Positions 7,502 to 21,667 are shown, counted from the first letter of the stretch. The stretch: DNA of 25,000 bases from Anaeromyces robustus (GCA_002104895.1 MCFG01000327.1:12501-37500); one strand, 5' to 3'. A program made the numbers and translations. The notes: generated by a model not told the origin, from the letters alone.

Positions 7502-10500
7502 TTACCAACATTTACCAAATTCGGATTGACATCCTTTTTCTATACTACAATAATGAGGACTTTCTCCACACCAACCATATTTACTACAACATTGACCAGA
7601 AGAACATTTACCATATTCTTTACCACATCTACCCCAAATAGTATTATTGGTTGGATAAGATTGTGAAGTAGTAGTAGTTGATGCTTTAGTAACAACTCTT
7701 GTTATCGTTTTTGCATTACATATACCAAATTTGGAGTTACATCCTTCATCAATATTACAATGTTTATCAGATTTACCACACCAACCATATTTACTACAAC
7801 AATATCCTTCACCACATGATCCATATTCTTCACCACATTTTCCATTAGTTGAAATTTTAGTTGAAATTGAAGTTTCATTATCACTGTCATTGTCATTATC
7901 ATTATCATTATCACTTTCACTATCACTACTACTACTACTGCTGGATTCACTTCCTTCATCAGATATACATACACCAAATTTAGAGTTACATCCTTCATCA
8001 ATATTACAATATTTATCAGATTTACCACACCAACCGTATTTACTACAACAGTATCCTTCACTACATGATCCATATTCTTCACCACATCTACCATTTGTTG
8101 AAATTATAGTAGTAGATGTAGGTGTTGATTGATTAGTTGTACTTGTTGGTTTATTATCATCTTCATCTTCAGAATCATCTTCAGAATCATTATCATCTTC
8201 TAAACTACATAAACCATAATCAGATTGACATCCTTCAGTTATTTTACAGTGTTTATCAGATTTACCACACCAACCATATTTACTACAGCAATATCCTTCT
8301 TTACATGAAGCTTTTCCAAAAGCTTCTCCACATCTACCACTAGTAGATATATTAGAAGGTTCTTGTTCATTTGTTTTAGTTGAAGTTGGTTGTTGAGTTT
8401 CATTTTCTTCTTTTTTAGATGAAGTTGTTGGTGTATTGTCATCATTATTTTCATCATCAGAATCATTATCATTTTCTAAAATACATGTACCATAATCTGA
8501 TTGACATCCTTCAGTTATTTTACAATATTTATCAGATTTTCCACACCAACCATATTTACTACAACAATAACCTTTTTTACATGAAGTTCCAAAATTTTTA
8601 CCACATCTTTCATTATTGGATGAATTTTCTTCATCTGATGATTCATCTGAAGATTCATTGTTACTTTCTGGTGGAATTACAGTTGGTTCAATAGTATTTG
8701 AATCAGTGGTAGTAGTTGTAGTTATTGGTTCAGTAGTAGTTGTGGTAGTTGTAGTTGTTGGTTCAGTGGTAGTTGTAGTAGTTGTGGTAGTTGGTTCAGT
8801 AGTAGTTGTAGTAGTTGTAGTTGTTGGTTCAGTAGTAGTTGTAGTTGTAGTAGTTGTGGTAGTTGGTTCAGTAGTAGTTGTAGTAGTTGTGGTAGTTGTT
8901 GTTGGTTCAGTAGTAGTTGTGGTAGTTGTGGTAGTTGTAGTTGTTGGTTCAGTAGTAGTTGTGGTAGTTGTGGTAGTTGTTGTTGGTTCAGTAGTAGTTG
9001 TGGTAGTTGTGGTAGTTGTAGTTGTTGTTGGTTCAGTAGTAGTTGTAGTAGTAGTGGTTGTAGTAGTAGTGGTTGTTGTAGTAGTGGTTGTTGTTGTGGT
9101 AGTAGTAGTAGTAGTAGGTGCAAGTGTACAAACACCATCAGGATCATTAGTATAACCAGTTGAACATATACATTTACCATCTTCTAATTCACTAACACCT
9201 TCTTTACATTTAGTACATGTATCAGCATCAGTACATAATTCACAGTTAGCAGGACAAGCTAATAAATAATAAAATAAATAAATAAATTTGTTAAATCATA
9301 TATAATTAATGTCAGTTAAAAAAAAAAAAAAGAGGAAGAAAAAATTATTTATATAATAATATTTTTATAAACTTTAACATCATGAAAATATATATATATA
9401 TATATGAAATCTTTTTTTTTCTTTTTAAATATATTACCTTTGCATCTACATTTTTCTCCAATATAAGTACCATCACTACATTCTAAATTAACACTAAAAC
9501 GAGCAATACCACTAGCACCAGCTCCTGTAAATTCTTTATAAGATACAGATTCATCAGTATTTTTTGGAAGAGCTCCAACATCTCTATTTTCAATTTTTAA
9601 AGAATAAGTTTTAAATATAGCTGTAAGACCATTAGAATCAAGTTCCCATTGTGGATCTTCATTTTGATCAATAATAATACTTAAACAATTATTAATAAAT
9701 TCTTCTTTAAATTTATCATAAGTAAGTTTTTCTTTTGATGCAATAGTACAAATAACTTGATCTACATTTTGTTCTTCACAATAATTTTGATAGATTTCAA
9801 CTATATATTTTTGATCTAAAAGAATACCATCCATATGAGCTACTTTTGATCCTTCTCTTTTAATAACATATCCTTCATAGTAATTACTAAAAAGTTCATT
9901 CATATAATCATAATCTTCATAACCATCTTTTGCCGCTTCATAAAATTCAGTATTACTACATCCTTCACCATTAATATTTTCAGTAGAAATATAAAATCTC
10001 CAATGATTACCACCTTCACTATGTCTTTCCGTAAAATCAATATAAATACGACATTTTTCTCTAAGATTATCTAATCCTTTGTCCATATCCCAATGAATTA
10101 CATCATATGGAACATCATTAGAAGAAGGTCCAAATCTAGTTTTATCGAAAGTTTGATTAATTCTTTCAGGTCTTACATTAGTATATAATAAATAAGTATT
10201 AACAATCAATGGTTCTTTGAAAGTTTGTTTAACCGTAATATCATCACAACTTACTAATCTATCAATTTTTATAGCGAATTTTCCATTTGAAGGATTAACA
10301 ATTGAAAAATCAGTAACATCTCTTCCATTTTTATCAATTTTTACATAATTTTTAATTTCTTCATTAGTAAAAGTATAACCAGTACTTGCTTGATTTAATC
10401 CTTCATTACCATTTTTTAAATTACCAATAACTAAACTAAAAGTACCATCACCATTATCATGTTTTTCTACAACTATATTCTTTATATCATTATTAATACC

Positions 10501-10674
10501 AAAATTAACGAAATTTATTTTACAATTTTTATCTGTTCTTAAAACACCATCTTTTGTATAATCAAGTGAAATTGAAGAATCATTTGTTTGTAATGATGAA
10601 TCTCCATTGACTTTGAAAATACAACATACAATTACAAATATAAATAATTTTATTATATTTAAATTTAATTCCAT
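7502..10674 (-). CDS. secreted multi-domain protein with five CBM18 chitin-binding modules
   Basis: Exon 1 is 10674-9438 and exon 2 is 9258-7502, joined across a 179-bp GT-AG intron; the product is 997 residues. Order: signal peptide (1-24, hydrophobic, ending FKVNG); an unrecognised domain of about 380 residues; a Cys-rich EGF/furin-like module (about 405-458, CPANCELC, then CTKCKEG); a Thr-rich linker with repeated EPTTTT units (about 460-618); five CBM18 domains near 630-671, 721-763, 803-843, 886-926 and 956-996. Each has the eight-cysteine pattern with CCSKYGWCG and GCQS or GCNS. Spacers between them are acidic or Ser/Thr-rich. The protein ends two codons after the last domain, FGKCW. 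CBM18 binds chitin, so a cell-wall-attached or secreted chitin-binding role is likely. The linker is probably O-glycosylated. The N-terminal domain could be enzymatic or adhesive; it has no catalytic motif I recognise. The splice is supported by frame: exon 2 stays open without any Met to its stop. Confidence 0.88.
7505..8608 (-). repeat. tandem array of five CBM18 modules
   Basis: Modules lie at 8608-8483, 8335-8207, 8089-7967, 7840-7718 and 7630-7508. Modules 1 and 2 share CKITEGCQSDYG and modules 3 and 4 share CNIDEGCNSKFG, while module 5 is divergent (SGQCC, SPHYC). The core CCSKYGWCG is identical in all five. This points to pairwise duplications. Confidence 0.88.
8640..9120 (-). repeat. 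poly-Thr linker minisatellite (EPTTTT units)
   Basis: The coding strand is ACT/ACA/ACC triplets punctuated by GAACCA, giving runs of roughly 8-15 Thr between Glu-Pro pairs. Unit lengths vary, as expected of a slippage-prone coding repeat. The opposite-strand poly-Val reading frame is a shadow. Confidence 0.9.
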
Positions 10675-11936
10675 ATTGAATTTTTTTTCCTTTTATACAA
10701 AGATATATAAAACCTTTATTGTTTTTTATATAATAAATATTGTTGTTAAATACTTTGTATAAAAAGATAAATTATTATATAAAAAATATAAAATATTATT
10801 TTATGATAAATATTTTTTTTTTGATAAATTTTTTATTATGTAACAATTTTTTTTTATTGTTTTTTATTTTTTTTTTTTTTATTTTTTTTTTACTCTATAA
10901 TTTTTTATTATTGGATGAAATATTGTTTCATTGATATTTATATATATTTATATATATGTAATCATAATAATAATTAAAGAAAAGTTAAGAATACTATATA
11001 AAACTTTAATATATTTTATATAACAATGTTGAATCTTAATTCATATATAATAGTATCCATTTATATATTTCAATATATAACGTTTTACAGATAAATTTTC
11101 AATATTTATATTAAAAATTTAATTAGATTATCGATTCTAAAAAAAAAAAAAAAGAAAAAAATTAATATAAAATATAAGAATTATAATTACCGTTAATATT
11201 ATCATTATTTTTGTTCTTTAAAAAAAATTATAACTTTTAACATTAATCATTAATTTTTTTTTGTTCCTAATATATAAAATGTTTTTTTTTCATGATTGAA
11301 AGATTTTCATTATATTATTAAAAATTTAATTTAATTTAATAAATTTTTATTATTTTTATTCTTTGGTATTGGTGATAAAAATTAATGTTTTACCATGTTA
11401 TAAATAGTCATATTAATTAATATAAACAAAAGATAAACAAAAAATAATAAATTAATTAAAAATGAATTAAATAAATAAATATATAATTAATATTTTAAAT
11501 AAATTTAATATAAAAATAAAAGTAAATAATTAAATAAATGAGAAAATGAATAAATAACTTTAATATTTAATATATTATATTTAAAATTGTTTATATTTAT
11601 TTTATTTTATTGGAAAAAATTTATTTTTTGTTTTGGTATTAAATTATAATTTATATTATTAATATTATTAATTAAAGTTTGTGTTAAGCAATAACTACTA
11701 TTGACTATGTTCAAGTTCACTTATGCTAAGATGAATAAAAAAAAAAAAAGTTAGCTAAAACAATAATTCATATAATCAAAATTCATAAAACTATTAATAA
11801 TACTAAAGTAACTTTAATATTTAATAAATAAATATATTACCAAAATTTAGAAAAATTTTGTAGATATTGATGTAACAATAATTTAAAACAATTAACCAAA
11901 AAAAAAAAAAAAAAATCAATAAATAATATTAATAAT

Positions 11937-11969
<33 letters not shown>

Positions 11970-12564
11970 TATGATAATAATTTTTATATTAATCATATAA
12001 TAATTATGTTAATATTATTATGGTTTTTATTATGTTTTTTCTTTTTTTTTTTTTTTTTTATTTTATATGATTAATATTATTTAAATTGAAATTATAAATT
12101 ACAATTTATATTTATTGCGATTATTTAAAATATTTCATATAGAAATAATATTTATTTATTTGTTTATATAGGTTTTTATTTAGGTTTTTTTTTTATTGTT
12201 GAGGATATTATATATTTTTGAAAATTAAATAATTTCATAAAAAAAATTAATTATGAAAGAATTCTTTTTTTAAATTTTTTAGATTTCAATAAAAAGAATT
12301 TGGTATATATATAAAAAAATTTTATATTATTATATTTTAAATTTTAATTTTTAATTTATTATTTGTTAAGTAAAAAATCAAAAAAAAACATAATTTTTTT
12401 TTGATTTTTAGAAATTAAATTAATATATATATAAATATAAATAAGTAAATAATAAATCAAAATGTATATATATATATATAATTAACAATTAATATATATA
12501 ATATATAAAAAAATATATTATTTTCTTATTTACTTATTTGAATAGATTTTAGATTTTATTTTTT
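10675..12564. other. AT-rich intergenic region
   Basis: No gene was recognised. There are long A runs (notably about 11939-11967) and T runs (about 12041-12059). A short patch of mixed composition at about 11680-11735 contains GCAATAACT, also found in the 3785-3945 minisatellite. The 64-codon plus-strand ORF at 10740-10934 is Phe-rich low-complexity sequence and is not credible. Confidence 0.5.
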
Positions 12565-15500
12565 TTATTTTTTTAATGAATAGATTTTTTTTATAACTTT
12601 AATTAATACTTTAATGATAATATAAAAACATATAGTATTAGATAAAGAATGTAATGCTTTTGTAGTTGATGAATTTGAATTAGTTTCCATTAAACTAGTT
12701 AAATAATCTAATTTTGTCATTAAATATTCATTTGTATTATTAGTAATAATTTTATTTTTATAATTATTATTTTCTATTTGAGTGATAATATTTTTTAGTA
12801 TTTTTTTATTTTCATTTTGATTATTACTCATTAAATTACTTGTTTCTAAACAAAATTCTAGTATTTTAGATTGATTTTGATTTATTAAATTTATTTCATT
12901 TGTTATATCTTCCATTTTACTTGTATCTTTTATTGTATTGTCTGTATCAACAATATTCGGATCATTATTGGTACTATTATTTTCTATATAATTTATATCT
13001 CTAGATTTATTTTCATTATTATTGATATCTTCTATCTTGTCCATTATATTTACGTCATTAATTATATTTTTAAATTTATTTAATTCATTGGTTATATTTT
13101 CTAATTTATCCAGTTCTTTAGTTATACTTTCTAGTTTTTTTATGCCATTCAGTGAATTTTTTAATTTATTCATTTCACTTGTTATTTTTTCTAATTTACT
13201 TATTTCAGTAATTGTATTTTTCACTTGATTCATATCATCTGTTAAATTGGATATACTTCCTAATTTACTCATATCTTTTGTAATATTTTCTAGTTTCGTC
13301 ACATCTTTTGATATATTTTCTAATTTACTTATTTCATTAAATTTATTTTTCAAATTGTTCATTTCATTGGTTATATTTTCTAATTTATTTATTTCATTAA
13401 AAGTATTTTTCATATTACCTATTTCATTGGCTACATTTTCTAATTTATTTATTTCATTTACAAATTTTTCTAATTTACCCATTTCATTAGTTATACTTTC
13501 TAATTTATTTATTTCATTTATTATACTCTTTATTTTCTTCATTTCTACTGTAATATTTTCTAATTTATTTATTTCATTCAATCCATTTTTCAGTTGATTC
13601 ATATCATTAGTAATATTTTCTAATTTAGTAATTTCTTTTGTTATATTTCCAAATTTACTTAATTCATTACTTATAGTTTCCAATTTACTTATTTCATTCA
13701 TAGTATTTGTTAATTTATTTAATTCATTAGTTATAGTTTCTAATTTACTCATATTTTTCACTACATTTTCCAATTTATTTATATCTTTCATTACATTATC
13801 TAATTTATTAAAATCTTTCATTATTTTTTCCAATTTACTTATTTCATTAATATTATTTTTCATTTTATCCATTTCATTGATTATTTTTTCTAATTTATTT
13901 ATTTCATTAACAGCTGTTTTCAATTTATTAATATCATCCTCGGTTTTAGTGGTTATACCTTCCAATTTATTCATATCTTTTATTATTATTTCTAAATTAT
14001 TAATATCATTAGTAATATTTTTTAATTTACTGATTTCTGTAGTAACGTTTTCCAATTTATTAATTTCATTAAATGAATCTTTCAATTGGGTATATTCATT
14101 CGTTATACTTTCTAATTTACCTATTTCATTAATAGTATTATTTAATTTATTCATTTCATTCGCTATATTTTCCAATTTATTTATATTCTTTGTTACACTT
14201 TCAAATTTACCAATATCTTTGGTTATTTTTTCTAATTTACTTATTTCATTAATTGAGATTTTCAATTTATTCATTTCATTTGTTATATTTTCTAATTTTT
14301 TGATTTCATTTGATATATTTTCTAATTTACTTATTTCATTAAAAATATTTTTCAATTTACCAATTTCATTTGTAATATTTTCCAATTTATTTATTTCATC
14401 TACTGCTTTTTTTAATTTATTCTTATCCTCATCTGTTTTTTTTGTTATACTTTCTAATTTACTTATTTCTATTGTAATATTTTCCAATTTTTTTATTTCC
14501 TTAGTAACATTATTCAATTGACTTAATTCATTACTTATATTTTCTAATTTATTTAATTTATTAGTAATAATTTCTAATTTACTTATTTCATTAGTAACAA
14601 TTTCTAATTTATTTATTTCATTAGTAATATTTTCTAATTTACTTATTTCATTAGTAATACTTTCTAATTTATTAATTTCCGTAGTGACATTTTCCAATTT
14701 ATTTACTTCATTAGTTATATTTTTTAATTGATTTAATTCATTTGTTATACTTTCTAATTTATTAATATCTTTTGTTATATTTCCTAATTTATTTATTTCA
14801 TTCACCGTATTTTTTAATTGACTCATTTCATTAATGATATTTTCCATTTTAGTCATATTTGATGATATACCTTCCAAATTACTCAAATTTTTAGTTATGG
14901 TTTCCAGTTTATTTATTTCATTAAATGGATTTTTCAATTGATTCATTTCATTAATAATATTTTCCATTTTAGTCATATTTGATGATATACCTTCTAAATT
15001 ACTTAAATTTTTAGTTATTGTTTCCAGTTTATTTATTTCATTAAATGGGTTTTTCAATTGATTCATTTCATTAATAATATTTTCCATCTTACTCATATCT
15101 TTAGTTATACTTTCTAATTTAGTTACATTTTTAGTTAAACCTTCTAATTTACTCATATTTTTAGTTATAGTTTCTAATTTATTTAAATCTTTAATTATAG
15201 TATCAAAATTAGTTAAATCTTTTGTTATATTTTCTAATTTATTTATTTCTTTACTAATATTTTCAAAACCATTATTATTACTATTACTATTATTACTTTT
15301 CCTTTTTTCTAAAAATTTTTTAAAATTCATTTCCATGGTAATGATTGAATTTGGAATAATTTTGATATCCGTTTGAATTTCTTTTAAACATTTATTATTT
15401 AAATCATTTTCTTTTTTAAATTCAGTATGAGAATCTGTAATAATTTTTGATATTCTTTGAGTTCTTTTTTCTATCATTTCTTTAAAAGCATTTAAAATTC

Positions 15501-16703
15501 TGGAAGAAGAAGCTTTAGAATTTGTTTCAATTTTATCCCCTAAATCATCTAATTTTCTTAAAATATAATCATTAGTATTACTAATAACATCTTTACTTTC
15601 AGTGGTACCATGTTCAATTTGTATAATCATTTCTTTTACAAGATTTTTATTATCACTATAATCATTTAATAATTTTTCTGTAGATTTAGTATAAAGTTCT
15701 AATAATTTATTTTGATTTTGATTAATGAGATTCATTTCTTTAATAATATTTTTTAAAGTATCTTCTCTTTTTTCTTCCATTAAAATTTTAAAAGTACTTT
15801 CCATAGAAGTAATAGAAGCTGGAATTTCTTTAGAAAAATTTTGTAATTCTATTTGTAATTCATTTAAACATTCATAATTTAATTTTAATTTTTCATCTTC
15901 TTTTTCAGCTTGTTTAATTTTTTCTTGAGAATCAATAACAAATTTTGTAATTTTTTGAGTTTTCTTTTCAAACATATCCTTTAAAGTATTTAAATTTTCA
16001 TTAATAGTTTGACTACTTTCATCATTTTTAGCTATAACTCCTCTTATTTCTTCAGAATATTGATCTAATTTTTCATTTAAATTACCTATTCCATTTTTAA
16101 AAATATCTTCAATTTTTTCTTGTTCACTTACTTTATTATAAATTTTATCAAAATTTTCAGTAAGATTTTGACTTAAATTTTGGATATGAATCTCGGAACC
16201 TTGTAATTTAGTGGCTGAAATTTTTTCTTTTAATATAGAAACTTCTGCTTCTAATTGTCGATTAATATCTTCTAAATTTCTAATATTATTTTTATAATAT
16301 TCAACTAATTCTCCAAGTTGTAAATTTTCATTTTTTAAATTTAATTCTGAAGTACGTAAATTATTCACTTCTTGTTGTAATAGTTCATAAGCTGTTTTAG
16401 AAATTTTTGGTATAAGTTGTTTCAATGCTTTAATCCATTGGTCTGTTTCTTCTCGAGATTTTGTTCCCATTATAAGATCATGTTTTCTTAAACATAATTT
16501 AAATTCATAACGTTGAGCTGAAATATTTAAAGCGGTTGTTGAAATAATATCTGAACATTCAGATAAATCAATTGTAGTAGAAGGATGAGAAACTGGATCC
16601 TATATATTAAAAAATTATTTAAATAAATAATAAATAAATATATATATATTATAGAAAGATAAAAAATATTATAAAAGAAAAAATATATATTAATAATAAT
16701 AAT

Positions 16704-16745
<42 letters not shown>

Positions 16746-16751
16746 TAGTAT

Positions 16752-16782
<31 letters not shown>

Positions 16783-16824
16783 TAGTATTAATAATAATAA
16801 TTATCATAATAATAATAATAAATA

Positions 16825-16865
<41 letters not shown>

Positions 16866-16869
16866 TAGT

Positions 16870-16909
<40 letters not shown>

Positions 16910-16913
16910 GTAT

Positions 16914-16944
<31 letters not shown>

Positions 16945-16948
16945 TAGT

Positions 16949-16993
<45 letters not shown>

Positions 16994-16997
16994 TAGT

Positions 16998-17036
<39 letters not shown>

Positions 17037-18159
17037 TAGTATTAATAATAATAATTATAATAATAATTATAATTTACATGATCAGATCTATAAAAACATA
17101 ATATACCAGCTTTTGATTCTCTTTTTTTAGCTATTAAATAACATTTTTTGAAACCCTATACAATATTATCAATATTATAATTAATTGATTATTAATTATA
17201 ATATATAATTAATAATCTATATAAATAAATAAAATAAAATAATATTTTTTTTTTAATATTTATATATGTATATATATATATATTTATACATACTTGAATT
17301 TTAGCTTTACGATAAATCCATCCACTCATAACAACCTATTATTATTAATTAATGGTATTATTATAAGAATTAATTTTTTTTTCTCCTCCTTATTTTACAT
17401 ATACATATATAAGTATTTATATACATATATATTTTATATTTGAGTTATCATTAAATAATATAATAAATTTATAAAAAAAAAAAAAAAAATTTCATAATAT
17501 ATATTTAAAAAAAAAAAAAAATTTCATAATATATATTAAAAAAAAAATTTTATATCTATATCTATATATTACCTCAGAAGTATTTAGCACAGATAATTTT
17601 GAATTTGAACTAACACTAGAATTATTTCTTTCTAAAGCTGAATAATATTCATCCGCACTTGAAAAAACGGAATTATGTTTATTTAAGGTACCAACATTTG
17701 AAAAAAATCCACTACTACTAAAACCACTTTCCGATTCATCATCTGTACTAAAATAAGATTCCGCAATATCATTTACTAATATTGAACCTGTTGTTCTTCT
17801 TTTTGGATTTGCACTTGCACTAGTTGGACTTGGACTTGGACTAACATTATGTGAATTGGTATTTGGAATTTCTATTGGTGTAACAACTACATCAATTGAT
17901 GCTCTTTTACTATATAAAAAGTGATATAAAAAAAAAAAAAAAAAAGAATTAATTGATTATCTAATGATTTATGAATTTTAAAAATATAAATATATATATT
18001 AATAAATATATAAATATAATTATATATATATATATAAAATAATAAATTTATTATATATATATTATTTATTTATTTTTTATTTCAAAACCATTTTATATAT
18101 ATTATATATATATAATTTTTTTTATTATGAATATAAAAATAAAATAAATATATATATTT

Positions 18160-18199
<40 letters not shown>

Positions 18200-18379
18200 A
18201 TACCTTGAATATTTTTGTGATATTTGTTTTGTTAATGTTCCATTTTTTGATAAACCTATAACTTCTGGTGTTTTACTAATTGGTGAAGAATTTAAGGAAG
18301 GAGAGGAACTTTGACTTACAATAAAACTAGATCTAGATGGTCTTTTTTTAGTTAAAAAAGAAGATTCAGAAACACTCAT
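12565..18379 (-). CDS. PH-domain, giant decapeptide-repeat coiled-coil protein with hydrophobic C-terminus
   Basis: Five exons: 18379-18204, 17909-17573, 17335-17294, 17155-17078 and 16599-12565. All junctions are GT-AG and in frame, giving 1555 residues. Residues 1-171 are Ser-rich and probably disordered. A pleckstrin-homology domain spans about 173-276: MSGWIYRKAKIQ, GFKKCYLIAK, AGILCFYRSDH, YEFKLC, then the final helix with REETDQWIKALKQL. Membrane phosphoinositide binding is typical of the fold but is not shown here. Residues 280-400 are ordinary coiled coil. About 413-655 holds one and a half copies of a duplicated module. About 655-1398 is roughly 74 tandem decapeptides (INKLENITNE-like). 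The second half of the second module copy follows (about 1442-1530), then a hydrophobic tail (TICFYIIIKVLIKVI) and basic end KKIYSLKK. With a PH domain at one end and a possible tail anchor at the other, a membrane-tethering role is a reasonable guess. No named family was recognised. Confidence 0.85.
13040..15270 (-). repeat. coding 30-bp tandem repeat array (about 74 decapeptides)
   Basis: The period is 30 bp, so successive 60-base rows align almost column for column. The consensus decapeptide is INKLENITNE, with I, L and I at positions 1, 4/5 and 7. Two short phase breaks occur where Asp/Glu-Lys inserts (KTDEDKNKLKKAVDE, KTEDDINKLKTAVNE) interrupt the pattern. Confidence 0.93.
14827..15070 (-). 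repeat. recent 120-bp tandem duplication inside the decapeptide array
   Basis: Four decapeptides running from MENIINEMNQ to GISSNMTK are repeated with no residue change and only a few base differences. This marks recent unequal exchange or slippage in four-unit blocks. Confidence 0.88.
16682..17060. repeat. compound AAT microsatellite / minisatellite in the PH-gene intron
   Basis: Fills most of the 478-bp fourth intron (16600-17077). AAT runs are broken at intervals by AAATAATAGTATT, making a higher-order repeat of about 35-60 bp. No function is evident. Confidence 0.9.
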
Positions 18380-19837
18380 TTATAATTTTCCTAATATATT
18401 AATTTTTAATTAAAAAAAAAAAAAAAAAAAAAAAAAGAAAGAAAGAAAGAACAACCAAATCCAGGTAAGTTTATTATTAATAATTATGATATATTAATAT
18501 TTAAAATTGAATATGATTTATAATTATAATATAAAAATAATATATATATATATATATATATATACTAAATTTATATATATATAATTACATATATACTACA
18601 ACGTTTTCTCTATCTAAATTAATTACAAAAAAAAGAAAAATAAAATTAAATAATTAATTATATGAATCAATATAATAAATATTTTACAATTTTTTTATTT
18701 TTACAAAAAAGAACTTATGTTATTCTTGTATAGTTAAATTAAAAAAAATATATGAAAAAAAAATGTTTTAATTAAAGTTTTTATATATATACTACAAAAT
18801 AATAAATGAAGTAATCCTATAAAGAAGTTTTATTCTATAAATATTAAAAGAACAATATACATTATTATAGGTAATGTATTATATTTTAGTAAAAAAAAAA
18901 AAAAATTACAATATACAATAAAAATAATAATAATATAAGTTAATTATTAAATTAAGTTTTTAATAAGAGTTTAAAAAAAAAAAAAATTAAAAATGATTTT
19001 TCAGTTTTTAATTATTGATATATTTAAAGAAAATAGAAAAATTCTTATTATAATTAAACTTTTTATTACGAAAGTTTTTTATATATTATTTTGTAATTTT
19101 ATGGGAATCAAAATAAAATTTAATAAATTAAAAAAAAGTTTTATTTTTTTTTTATAACAATAAATATCCATTTTTATTATATATATATATAATAAAAAAA
19201 ATAAAAAGAATATGATGTAAAACATAAAAAATAATTAATTAGAATAAAGCATTATTATTGATATGTCACTAATATTTATATATTTGAAAATGAAAGAAAA
19301 ATGAAAAAAAGTATTATTTCATTGTTCAGTTTTTCTTTACTTAATGATTTTATTCTTTTTTATTCGTTTAAATTTTAAATTTAAATTAACATTTTTTCAA
19401 TAATAAAAGATAATCTTTTATTATATTAATAATAAATAATTTATTTTATATTATTTTATTTCTATCTTTTTTTTTTTTTTTAATTCTAATAATAAAAATA
19501 TATTTACAAATCAATGTAACTTAAAATAAACCTGATATGTCTAATATGTTAAGATATTCAATGATACTATTATATTAAAATTCTTTCTATAAATTTATAA
19601 TTTATAATTAATAATATAAACATATATTATTATTATTACTATTACTATTAATTTTTATAATTATTATTATTATTGTTATTATTTTTATTATTTTTATTAT
19701 TATTATTATTGTTATTATTTTTATTATTTTTATTATTATTATTATTATTATTATTTTTATTATTTTTATTATTATTATTATTGTTATTATTTTTATTATT
19801 TTTATTATTATTATTATAATTATAATTATGATTATGA
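18380..19837. other. AT-rich intergenic region between the two minus-strand genes
   Basis: Contains an A run with GAAA repeats just upstream of the PH-protein start (about 18411-18450), which may be part of its promoter. Several TA tracts and many A/T homopolymers follow. No ORF or structured RNA was recognised. Confidence 0.5.
19625..19835. repeat. ATT/ATTTTT minisatellite immediately downstream of the membrane-protein stop codon
   Basis: Units combining TTATTATTATTATTG and TTATTTTTATTATTTT repeat about four times. The array lies within the probable 3' UTR of the minus-strand gene ending at 19838. Confidence 0.85.
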
Positions 19838-21601
<1,764 letters not shown>

Positions 21602-21667
21602 TTATATATTTAACTTAATAAAATATAAATAAAGAAATATTAAAAAAATATATATATATTTTTTTAA

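Noticed and set aside
8616-9155. Plus-strand poly-Val ORF
   Set aside because: It is the complement of the poly-Thr linker in the CBM18 gene; a run of Val with Gly-Ser breaks is a shadow frame.
7702-9180. Minus-strand Leu/Gln-rich and Val-rich ORFs
   Set aside because: They are out-of-frame readings of exon 2 of the CBM18 gene. The correct frame shows the eight-cysteine modules and joins exon 1 in phase.
9349-9437. Read-through C-terminus of CBM18 exon 1 (poly-Lys then Ile/Tyr)
   Set aside because: This is intron sequence: GTAATA donor at 9437 and TTATTAG acceptor at 9259 restore a Cys-rich frame.
10740-10934. 64-codon plus-strand ORF
   Set aside because: Almost all Phe, Leu, Ile and Asn from T-rich DNA; no sign of constraint.
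13022-14521. Plus-strand ORFs rich in SNLFISLVIF-like repeats
   Set aside because: They mirror the 30-bp coding repeats of the minus-strand decapeptide array. The minus-strand frame is continuous over 1345 codons and joins a PH domain.
18125-18203. Read-through end of PH-protein exon 1 (Tyr-Ile repeats)
   Set aside because: TA-repeat intron sequence; the GTATTA donor at 18203 joins in frame to the exon at 17909.
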